From positions 1 to 46,846 of the forward strand of contig CALHXU010000030.1 in NCBI GenBank assembly GCA_938040365.1: a DNA stretch of 46,846 nt. The letters run 5' to 3'. Of this stretch, positions 40,444 to 46,846 are shown piece after piece. The notes under the pieces were generated by a model. It was given only the letters and a program-made list of their open reading frames with translations. It made no database searches and was not told where the DNA came from. This DNA comes from an uncultured Acidimicrobiales bacterium (GTDB lineage: Bacteria; Actinomycetota; Acidimicrobiia; Acidimicrobiales; SHLQ01). A program made the position numbers and the translations under genes. Every line of letters starts with the position of its first letter. Position 1 is the first letter of the stretch.

Positions 40444-40707
40444 ATGGCAACAGAGGCAGAGATTGCGCAGGCGCACCACAAGCTCGAGAAGGAATACAAA
40501 GACGTCATGGAGTCGCTCGGCGATCTCTATGTTGCGGTCGAGGCGGTGAAATCGGCCGGCATTGGCGATGACATCAGTGGCCTTCTCGAGGCAGTCCAAT
40601 CCGAAGCGAAGAAAGCGCGGACGGGCGGCGTGATTGGGTCCGGAGCGAAGGGTCATGCAAAGGCCTTGAAGAACTACCGAGAGTTGACCGCACCAGACGC
40701 TAGCTAG
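40444..40707 (+). CDS. Hypothetical small soluble protein
   Basis: 87 aa, charged and helical in appearance (AQAHHKLEKEYKDVMESLGD, LLEAVQSEAKKARTGG). GTAGGG precedes the ATG by 8 bp. No family recognised. It lies 21 bp upstream of the M20 peptidase gene and may share its transcript. Confidence 0.65.
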   Translation: MATEAEIAQAHHKLEKEYKDVMESLGDLYVAVEAVKSAGIGDDISGLLEAVQSEAKKARTGGVIGSGAKGHAKALKNYRELTAPDAS

Positions 40708-40728
40708 CGCCTTTGCTAGTTTCGTTCC

Positions 40729-42084
40729 ATGACCGCCGATCCAAGCACGCTCGACACGTTGACAGGCGAGGTCGTCGATCTGCTCCAAGTGCTCATCAGG
40801 AACGAGTGCGTCAACGACGGCACCCCAGATTCTGGCCACGAGAGTCGCAACGCCGACGTCTTGAAGACGGTGATCGAGGGCCCAAGCGTCGACCTCGAGG
40901 TACTGCCGGGCCTACCCGACCGGGACTCCATCGTTGCTCGCCTTCCCGGCACCGACCCCGATGCCCCAGCGCTGATGCTTATGGGCCACACCGATGTCGT
41001 GCCCGTTTCGCCTGAAGGATGGAAGGTCGATCCGTTCGGGGGCGAACGCATCGGTGACGAGATTTGGGGTCGGGGCGCAGTCGACATGTTGAACGTGACG
41101 GCATCGATGGCTATCGCGTTTCGCCACATCGCCTCATCGAAGCGTCGCTACGCGGGCGACATCATCTACTTCGGTGTCGCCGACGAAGAAGCGGGCGGGC
41201 TGTACGGCGCGAAACCGCTCGTCGAGAGTCGCTGGGACGTCCTGCACACCGACTATGTCTTGACCGAGTACGGAGGCTCGCCGCTCGTCAGCGACGACGG
41301 CATCAAGGTCCTTCTCACGACGGCAGAAAAGGGCGTGTGCGCGCAGCGGCTCATCGTGTCGGGCGAGCCGGGGCACGGCTCGATGCCCTACAAGACCGAC
41401 AACGCCATCTCGAAGGCAGCCGAGATCGTCCGACGAATCGAGGCCTACAATCCGGGCGCCCGAATCGATGAGCTTTTCGAAGGCCGAATCAAGGCACAGG
41501 GTTTCGACGCCGACCTCGAGGCAAAGCTGCTCGACCCCGGTCGTATCGACGAAGCGCTCGACGAGATGGAACCGGCTCTTGCCCGCAACCTGCACTCGTG
41601 CTGTCACACGAGCTTTTCACCGAACCTCATTTCGGGTGGAACCAAACACAATACGATCGCCGACCGGGTCGAACTCACCGTCGACATTCGGGTGCTGCCC
41701 GGCGAGAACGTCGACGACGCCCACGCGCACCTTCGCGAGGCGATCGGTCCGGCGCTTATGGGGTCGGTCGAGATCGAGCCGATTCACTCGGACTCGGCGA
41801 GCATGTCGCCCGCCGTTGGCCCGCTTTGGGACGCGCTCACCGACGCAATCCAGATGACGTACCCGGGAGCCAGCGTTCTGCCGTCGATGGTGACCGGCGG
41901 AACAGACGCCCGCTACTTCCGCGAAAAAGGGGCGCCGAGTTATGGTGCTGGCCTGCTCAGCCCAGAGGTAAGCCTCGGCGAGTTTCTCAATCGCTTCCAC
42001 GGTCACAACGAACGAATCGACGTCGAATCGTTGCGTCTCACGACGAAACTTTGGCTCGACGTACTCGACCGATTCTGGGCATAA
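40729..42084 (+). CDS. M20/M28-family zinc metallopeptidase (ArgE/DapE/carboxypeptidase-like)
   Basis: 451 aa. The dinuclear zinc site of M20 peptidases is visible in order: GHTDVVP, GRGAVDM, ADEEAGG (catalytic Glu and metal Glu), and FHGHNERID near the C-terminus. The dimerisation lid domain sits between (GHGSMPYKTDNAISKAAEIV). VTGGTDARYFR is a further family motif. Substrate (dipeptide, N-acyl amino acid) not determined. Confidence 0.9.
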   Translation: MTADPSTLDTLTGEVVDLLQVLIRNECVNDGTPDSGHESRNADVLKTVIEGPSVDLEVLPGLPDRDSIVARLPGTDPDAPALMLMGHTDVVPVSPEGWKVDPFGGERIGDEIWGRGAVDMLNVTASMAIAFRHIASSKRRYAGDIIYFGVADEEAGGLYGAKPLVESRWDVLHTDYVLTEYGGSPLVSDDGIKVLLTTAEKGVCAQRLIVSGEPGHGSMPYKTDNAISKAAEIVRRIEAYNPGARIDELFEGRIKAQGFDADLEAKLLDPGRIDEALDEMEPALARNLHSCCHTSFSPNLISGGTKHNTIADRVELTVDIRVLPGENVDDAHAHLREAIGPALMGSVEIEPIHSDSASMSPAVGPLWDALTDAIQMTYPGASVLPSMVTGGTDARYFREKGAPSYGAGLLSPEVSLGEFLNRFHGHNERIDVESLRLTTKLWLDVLDRFWA

Positions 42085-42123
42085 CCACCCGCCCGAACCC
42101 CCTCACCGACGCCGACCTAAGAG

Positions 42124-42142
42124 ACACCGGTTACATCGGTGT
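42124..42142. promoter_or_regulatory. Inverted repeat upstream of the BMP operon
   Basis: ACACCG GTTACAT CGGTGT, perfect 6-7-6, 70 bp upstream of the bmp start; a plausible repressor site in the promoter region. Confidence 0.45.
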
Positions 42143-42211
42143 TTCCTGCGTGGCATTATTTCGGCGGAGCGACTAGAACAGGGTGCTTATTCAACCTGGA
42201 GGGGTTTAGCA

Positions 42212-43420
42212 ATGACGAAGATGAGACGAACGCTGTTCGCGTTTCTCACAATCCTGGCTCTCGTAGCCGCCGCGTGTGGAAGCGATAGCACCGCAACGTC
42301 GACCGACGCCGGATCAGAAACCGACGACTCTGGAGAGGCCGAGGGATCTGACGAAGGATCTGGCGGCAGCGAAGTACGAGCGGCATTCGTGATGGTCGCC
42401 CCCGTTGGCGATGCTGGCTGGAACTTCCAACACGACCTCGGCCGACAAGGTGCAGAGGCACAAACCGGCGCCGAGACTGCGTTTGTCGAGAGCGTGCCAG
42501 AGAACAGCGCCGAGTTCGACACCGCCGTGCAGGGCTTCATCGACGACGGCTACAACCTCATCTTTGCAACCTCATTCGGCTACCAAGACGCGACGCTCGA
42601 GTTTGCCAACAACAACCCTGACGTGACCTTCGAGCACATCTCGGGCTTCCTCATGAACGACACCAACATGGGCAACACGTTCGGCCGCATGTACCAGCCT
42701 CGCTACATCGCGGGTATGGCAGCCGGTGCAGCTACCGAGTCGGACACGATTGGTTACGTCGCTGCGTTCCCAATCCCCGAGGTCATTCGTGGCATCAACG
42801 CCTTCGCACTCGGCGTGCAAGAGACGAACCCCGACGCGGTCGTCGAGGTCAACTGGACCGGCACGTGGTTCGGCATTCCAGAAGAGACCGCTGCCGCGCA
42901 GGCGTTGATCGACGCTGGCGCAGACGTGTTGTCGATGCACCAAGACTCCACCGCAACCGGCCAGGCAATTTCTGAAGCCGGTGGCACCTTCATTGGCTAC
43001 CACAGCGACATGAGCGCGCAGGTCGACGCCTACCTCACCGCACCCGTATGGGACTGGACCCCTCGCTACAGCCAAGTCATCGAGGCGGTCGAAGCCGGCA
43101 CCTACACCCCAGAAGCATGGTGGGGCGGCATGGCCGATGGCGTCGTCGACATCGAGATTCCCGAATCGTCTCCAGCAGCAGCCGAGATGGAAACGGTTAA
43201 GGACGCAATTCTCGCTGGCGAGTTCGACGTCTTTGATCAGGGCACCATCACCGATCAGGACGGAAACGTCATCATCGAAGACGGGGTCATCCAGACCGAG
43301 CTCACCGATCCGTTCGCTCCCGACGTCGTCGTTGCGAGCGAGGGCGACGCCATCCACGATGGTGTGCTTCTCACCATGAGCTTCTTCGTCGACAATGTTG
43401 TCGGGTCGCCCGAGGGCTAA
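42212..43420 (+). CDS. BMP-family substrate-binding lipoprotein of a nucleoside-type ABC importer
   Basis: 402 aa. Lipoprotein signal with lipobox LALVAAAC (Cys22), then an acidic Ser/Gly linker and the BMP (PnrA-like) fold: AAFVMVAPVGDAGWNFQHDL, FATSFGYQDATLEFA, AFPIPEVIRGINAFALG. BMP proteins bind purine nucleosides or related compounds outside the membrane. GGAGG precedes the ATG. The next genes encode the ATPase and two permeases of the same transporter. The 3' end including the stop is duplicated (see repeat), and a strong hairpin follows. Confidence 0.92.
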   Translation: MTKMRRTLFAFLTILALVAAACGSDSTATSTDAGSETDDSGEAEGSDEGSGGSEVRAAFVMVAPVGDAGWNFQHDLGRQGAEAQTGAETAFVESVPENSAEFDTAVQGFIDDGYNLIFATSFGYQDATLEFANNNPDVTFEHISGFLMNDTNMGNTFGRMYQPRYIAGMAAGAATESDTIGYVAAFPIPEVIRGINAFALGVQETNPDAVVEVNWTGTWFGIPEETAAAQALIDAGADVLSMHQDSTATGQAISEAGGTFIGYHSDMSAQVDAYLTAPVWDWTPRYSQVIEAVEAGTYTPEAWWGGMADGVVDIEIPESSPAAAEMETVKDAILAGEFDVFDQGTITDQDGNVIIEDGVIQTELTDPFAPDVVVASEGDAIHDGVLLTMSFFVDNVVGSPEG

Positions 43421-43444
43421 GTGTCGTCGGGTCGCCCGAGGGCT
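43400..43444 (+). repeat. Tandem copy of the bmp gene's 3' end including the stop
   Basis: A 19-bp sequence (GTCGGGTCGCCCGAGGGCT) at 43400-43418 is repeated without mismatch at 43426-43444, period 26 bp. The first copy runs into TAA, the second into TGA, so both carry a stop in the same place. Confidence 0.95.
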
Positions 43445-43500
43445 GAGCCGATAGTTCACCCGTTGGCGAAATAGCCACTGGGCAGAGTTTCGAATAGCTT

Positions 43501-43533
43501 CGGGGCCGTTCCGCAATCGCTGGGACGGCCCCG
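43501..43533 (+). terminator. Attenuator-like hairpin between binding protein and ATPase genes
   Basis: CGGGGCCGT (43501-43509) pairs perfectly with ACGGCCCCG (43525-43533), and the stem extends three more pairs inward with one wobble. It would let the binding protein be made in excess over the membrane parts. Confidence 0.6.
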
Positions 43534-43557
43534 TTTGCGTTCCCGACGAGGAGAGAA

Positions 43558-45048
43558 GTGACCGCTGTAGAACTCGAGGGAATCTGGAAGAGGTTCCCCG
43601 GAGTCATCGCCAACGCCGGAGCGTCGCTCTCGGTGCGTTCGGGCACGGTCCACGCAGTGCTCGGCGAGAACGGCGCGGGCAAGACGACGCTGATGAACGT
43701 GCTCGCCGGCGTCTACACCGCCGATGAGGGATCGGTCCGCCTCGATGGAGTCGAGCAACGTTTCGCAAACCCGGCGGCTGCGATCGCCGCTGGTGTTGGG
43801 ATGGTGTACCAAGAGTTTCGGCTCATTCCGACGTTCTCGGTCGCGGAGAACGTTGCGCTCGGCGCCGCTCCTGCCATTGTTGCCAAGGGAGCGATCGAAA
43901 AGCAGGTCGGCGAGCTGGCCGAGCGTTTCGGGCTTGCGACCGAGCCGGGCCGGCAGGTCTGGCAGCTCTCGATGGGCGAGCGCCAGCGCGTCGAGATCCT
44001 AAAGGCGCTATGGCGGGACGCAAAAGTTCTCATCTTGGACGAGCCGACCGCCGTGCTCACCCCGGCCGAAGCAGAAGAATTAGGCCGTATCACGAGCGCA
44101 ATGGCGAGCGAGGGGCGGAGCATCATCTTCATCAGCCACAAGCTCGATGAAGTGAAAGCCTTCTGCGACGAAGCCACCGTGCTCCGGGGCGGCAAGACCG
44201 TCGCGTCATCGCTGCCCGTCGACGAACTCGACCCAGCGAGCATGGCCGAGCTGATGGTGGGTGAGGCCACCGCGGTCTCGCAGCGGCGAGTCCGCACGAC
44301 CGAGGTCGGCGCAACTGCACTTTCGGTCACGAACGTCACGGTCGTCGATGTACACGGACGCCACGTGGTCGACGATGTGTCGCTTAGCGTCGGTGCTGGG
44401 GAGATCGTCGGGATTGCCGGCGTTGCGGGCAACGGGCAACGCCCTCTCGCCGATGCTCTCGCAGGGCTGACCTCGCTCCGGTCGGGCACGGTCAGCGTAT
44501 CGGGAACCGACGTGTCTGCACTCAGCCCCGGAGACCGCAACGATGCCGGGCTTGCGTACGTGCCTGAAGACCGTCTCGGGGTCGGCCTCGCACCACGAAT
44601 GGACGCGGTCGAAAACGCAATGATGCGCAACTACAAAACGCTCGGGTCGGGTGCATTCGTCGATCGGAAGGCCGCCTTCGACCAAGCCGAGGGTCTGATC
44701 GACCGCTACCAGATCAAGGTAGGCAAGATCGATGCACCGCTCGCTGGCCTGTCGGGTGGCAACCTGCAACGACTGCTCGTCGGCCGAGAACTCGACGGCG
44801 AACCAGAGGTCCTGATCGCCGCACAGCCCACGCGCGGCCTCGACGTCCAAGGCGTCGCAGCAATACAAAACATCCTTGTCGAACAGGCGGCTGCCGGAGT
44901 TGGGATCTTGCTCATCAGCGAGGACCTCGAGGAACTCTTTGCACTGAGCGATCGCCTCCTCGTCATGCACGAGGGCAAGATCGCCGCCAACTTCGATCCT
45001 GACGCCGCAACCCGCCACGCTGTCGGCGCCGCAATGACAGGAGCATGA
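43558..45048 (+). CDS. Nucleoside-type ABC importer, duplicated ATPase subunit
   Basis: 496 aa with two ABC domains, as in RbsA/YufO-type proteins. First half: Walker A GENGAGKT (36-43), signature LSMGERQR, Walker B LILDEPTAVL. Second half is degenerate at Walker A (GVAGNGQRPL) but keeps LSGGNLQRL and a Walker B-like segment VLIAAQPTRGLD in which Glu is replaced, typical of the second half of this family. GTG start at 43558 with GAGGAGAG upstream. The stop overlaps the permease ATG. Confidence 0.94.
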   Translation: MTAVELEGIWKRFPGVIANAGASLSVRSGTVHAVLGENGAGKTTLMNVLAGVYTADEGSVRLDGVEQRFANPAAAIAAGVGMVYQEFRLIPTFSVAENVALGAAPAIVAKGAIEKQVGELAERFGLATEPGRQVWQLSMGERQRVEILKALWRDAKVLILDEPTAVLTPAEAEELGRITSAMASEGRSIIFISHKLDEVKAFCDEATVLRGGKTVASSLPVDELDPASMAELMVGEATAVSQRRVRTTEVGATALSVTNVTVVDVHGRHVVDDVSLSVGAGEIVGIAGVAGNGQRPLADALAGLTSLRSGTVSVSGTDVSALSPGDRNDAGLAYVPEDRLGVGLAPRMDAVENAMMRNYKTLGSGAFVDRKAAFDQAEGLIDRYQIKVGKIDAPLAGLSGGNLQRLLVGRELDGEPEVLIAAQPTRGLDVQGVAAIQNILVEQAAAGVGILLISEDLEELFALSDRLLVMHEGKIAANFDPDAATRHAVGAAMTGA

Positions 45049-46172
45049 TGTTCGGTTATCGACTTGCGAGACGTGAAAAGCCGCTTCCCGGTGGCCAACT
45101 TGTCGCGTTTCTTGTCGGGCTCACCGGAGCGCTCATCGTCGGAGCGATCCTGCTGATCGCCACCGGCTTCTCCCCCATCGAGATCTACATCGAGATGGCA
45201 GATTCGGCCTTCGGTAGCCGCCAAGCGTGGTCGAGCACCCTCACCCAAGCAGTGCCGCTCGGGCTGGCTGGGCTCGCCGTTGCGGTCGCCGGCTCGATGG
45301 GGTTGTGGAACATCGGCGCCGAGGGTCAGATCATTGCAGGCGCTATCGCGGGCGCGTGGGTTGCTCGCCTCGGGCCTGATCTTCCCGGTCCGCTGCTCAT
45401 CGTCATCATGTTGGTCGCGGCCGTTGTCGGCGGTGGCCTCTTGGCCCTCGGTCCGGCGCTCGCCCGCGCGCACCTTGGGGTAAACGAGATCATCACCACG
45501 CTCATGCTCAACGAGATCGCGATCCGGATGGTCCGTTACCTCGTGAATGGTCCGTGGCAGGACCCGACGGCGGTTGGCTTCCCCGTGGCTCCCGTGCTGC
45601 CTGAACAAGCTGCCCTGCCGGTCTTGTTCAACCGAGCGAATATCGGTGTGCTCATCGCCGCGGTTGTGCTTCTGGTGTTCGGCGTCTTTGCCTCGCGCAG
45701 CAAATGGGGTTTCGAACTGCGGGTAGCAGGTTCGTCAGCGAAAGCGGCCGAGTACATCGGCATCTCGCTCAAAGCCAAGATCATGACCGTGCTCATCTTG
45801 TCCGGTTCCATCGCCGGACTCGCTGGCGGGATCCGCCTCAACTCATCTGACCGCATCGTCGAAGGCATCTCAGAGGGTTGGGGGTTCGCCGGCATCATCG
45901 TCGCCGCGCTCGCACTGATGCGACCGTCGGGGGTTGCCGCCGTCGCCATAGCGTTCGGCGCGTTGCGGGTGGGCGGTACGGCGATCCAGACCCAAGGCGT
46001 CTCGGCATCGATCAGCGACATCATTCAGGCGCTGGTCTTAATGGGCGCGCTCGCCGCTGCAGTGTTCACCACCTACCAGATCACCCGAGTCGGGTCGGGA
46101 GGACAGGCCGAAGATAATTCGGCTCCCGATGTCTCGGCGACAGGCCCCGCAACCATCGAGGCCGGCCAATGA
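45045..46172 (+). CDS. Nucleoside-type ABC importer permease 1
   Basis: 375 aa, about ten hydrophobic segments, BPD_transp_2 family. Family motifs: SMGLWNIGAEGQI and HLGVNEIITTLMLNEIA, and the cytoplasmic GSSAKAAEYIGISLKAKIM coupling region. ATGA overlaps at both ends, coupling it to the ATPase and to permease 2. Confidence 0.93.
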   Translation: MMFGYRLARREKPLPGGQLVAFLVGLTGALIVGAILLIATGFSPIEIYIEMADSAFGSRQAWSSTLTQAVPLGLAGLAVAVAGSMGLWNIGAEGQIIAGAIAGAWVARLGPDLPGPLLIVIMLVAAVVGGGLLALGPALARAHLGVNEIITTLMLNEIAIRMVRYLVNGPWQDPTAVGFPVAPVLPEQAALPVLFNRANIGVLIAAVVLLVFGVFASRSKWGFELRVAGSSAKAAEYIGISLKAKIMTVLILSGSIAGLAGGIRLNSSDRIVEGISEGWGFAGIIVAALALMRPSGVAAVAIAFGALRVGGTAIQTQGVSASISDIIQALVLMGALAAAVFTTYQITRVGSGGQAEDNSAPDVSATGPATIEAGQ

Positions 46173-46846
46173 CTTCTGAGACCATCATCGGGCTGATCAT
46201 CTCGGTCTTCGAATTCGGCACACTGCTTTACCTCGCCGCCCTCGGCGAAACGATCGCTGAGAAATCCGGTGTGCTCAACCTCGGCGTCGAAGGCATGATG
46301 GCCGTCGGCGCGATGGCATCGTTTTGGGTCGGCGCCGAAACCGGCAGCCCATGGCTCGCACTCCTCTTTGCCATTGCCGCAACCGCCGCATTCGCAACGA
46401 TCCATGGCATTGCCTCGGTCGTGGTCGGCGCCGATCAGGTAGTGAGCGGGCTCGCCCTCACGATCCTCGGTCTCGGCCTCGCCGCATTCTTTGGCCAGAG
46501 CCTCCAGCTCACGAGCATCCTGTCGACCGCACGGTTTGAACCGGTAAATCTCGGCCCGCTCAGCGACATTGCATGGGTTGGCGAAACCATTTTTTCGATC
46601 GATGCGCTGAGTTGGCTCGCAATCGTGCTCGGCATCGTCACCTGGTTCGTGCTCAGCCGGACTCGAATTGGCCTTTCGCTTCGTGCCGTCGGTGAGAGCG
46701 CCGCGACCGCAGATGCTGCGGGAACCAAAGTGGCTGCAACTCGCTTGGCCGCAGTAGCGATCGGCGGTGGCTTTGCCGGCATGGCGGGCACGTACCTGAG
46801 CTTGGTGGTTGCACCAGGCTGGAGCGAGGGCGCAACTGGCGGCCTC
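46169..46846 (+). CDS. Nucleoside-type ABC importer permease 2, 3'-truncated by the window
   Basis: ATG at 46169 overlaps the stop of permease 1; the frame is open for 226 codons to the window edge. The translation has the family motif SGVLNLGVEGMMAVGA, the loop GADQVVSGLALTILGLGLAA, and the coupling segment LRAVGESAATADAAGTKV. It is the second BPD_transp_2 permease that completes the heterodimeric channel, as in the YufP/YufQ pair. Confidence 0.92.
   Translation, partial: MTSETIIGLIISVFEFGTLLYLAALGETIAEKSGVLNLGVEGMMAVGAMASFWVGAETGSPWLALLFAIAATAAFATIHGIASVVVGADQVVSGLALTILGLGLAAFFGQSLQLTSILSTARFEPVNLGPLSDIAWVGETIFSIDALSWLAIVLGIVTWFVLSRTRIGLSLRAVGESAATADAAGTKVAATRLAAVAIGGGFAGMAGTYLSLVVAPGWSEGATGGL

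Noticed and set aside
40276-40839. 187-codon minus-strand frame ending with the same LEPMRYQTGDKS peptide as the nuclease
   Set aside because: The peptide comes from the palindromic element; the rest is antisense to two plus-strand genes and shows no domain.

Overview
The window looks like chromosomal DNA of a high-GC, GTG/TTG-start-using actinobacterium. A marine member of class Acidimicrobiia (Ilumatobacter-like) is my best guess, but that is inference. Supporting signs are the chlorite-dismutase-fold HemQ of the coproporphyrin-dependent haem pathway, many RTX-type secreted proteins, lipoproteins with canonical lipoboxes, ATGA-coupled operons and an actinobacterial-style CO dehydrogenase locus. 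I see no rRNA, tRNA, CRISPR array, prophage or transposase gene.

Layout. 1-3833: the 3' part of a repeat-rich RTX/thrombospondin-3 secreted protein, then a short GlgB. 3879-12579: a complete form I aerobic CO dehydrogenase locus. A divergent LysR regulator (CutR-like) faces coxM-coxS-coxL. These are followed by an XdhC/CoxI-type maturation protein fused to a YHS domain, a MocA-like cytidylyltransferase, the AAA+ ATPase CoxD, an overlooked 36-codon membrane-like ORF, and the VWA protein CoxE. CoxL carries the AYACSFR active-site loop of true CO dehydrogenases. 12610-20735: a methyltransferase, a MOSC protein, a DUF2889 protein, a 34-aa membrane-like ORF, then a second molybdoenzyme (a DMSO-reductase-family catalytic subunit plus a fused four-cluster ferredoxin/NrfD membrane subunit) with its own divergent LysR regulator. 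Together this is about 16 kb largely devoted to molybdoenzymes, and an FdhD sulfurtransferase lies further on at 34137.

20792-27334: cell-wall lysozyme-like protein, GntR/HutC repressor with a perfect operator on its own start, nitroreductase, UspA, SRPBCC protein, enoyl-CoA hydratase, and a two-gene operon of a haem-dependent N-demethylase (DUF3445) and a trans-sulfuration PLP enzyme. 27678-39302: large secreted propeller/Fn3-like protein, a triple fusion HisA-HisI-HisE, an RTX-tagged UshA-type 5'-nucleotidase, FdhD, RidA, small membrane protein, MFS transporter, PQQ-propeller lipoprotein, HemQ. 39304-40366: an AbiEi/DUF559 nuclease gene bounded by two copies of a 51-bp palindromic element, which looks like a mobile cassette. 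40444-46846: a small hypothetical gene, an M20 peptidase, and a BMP-type nucleoside ABC importer operon that runs off the window.

Two things stand out beyond ordinary annotation. First, the palindrome-nuclease-palindrome cassette: the gene's last codons lie inside one palindrome, and the outer flanks form an additional inverted repeat. Second, a recurring pattern in which the end of a gene, stop codon included, is tandemly duplicated just downstream. I found it at five unrelated genes, with 2 to 5 copies and periods of 16-29 bp.
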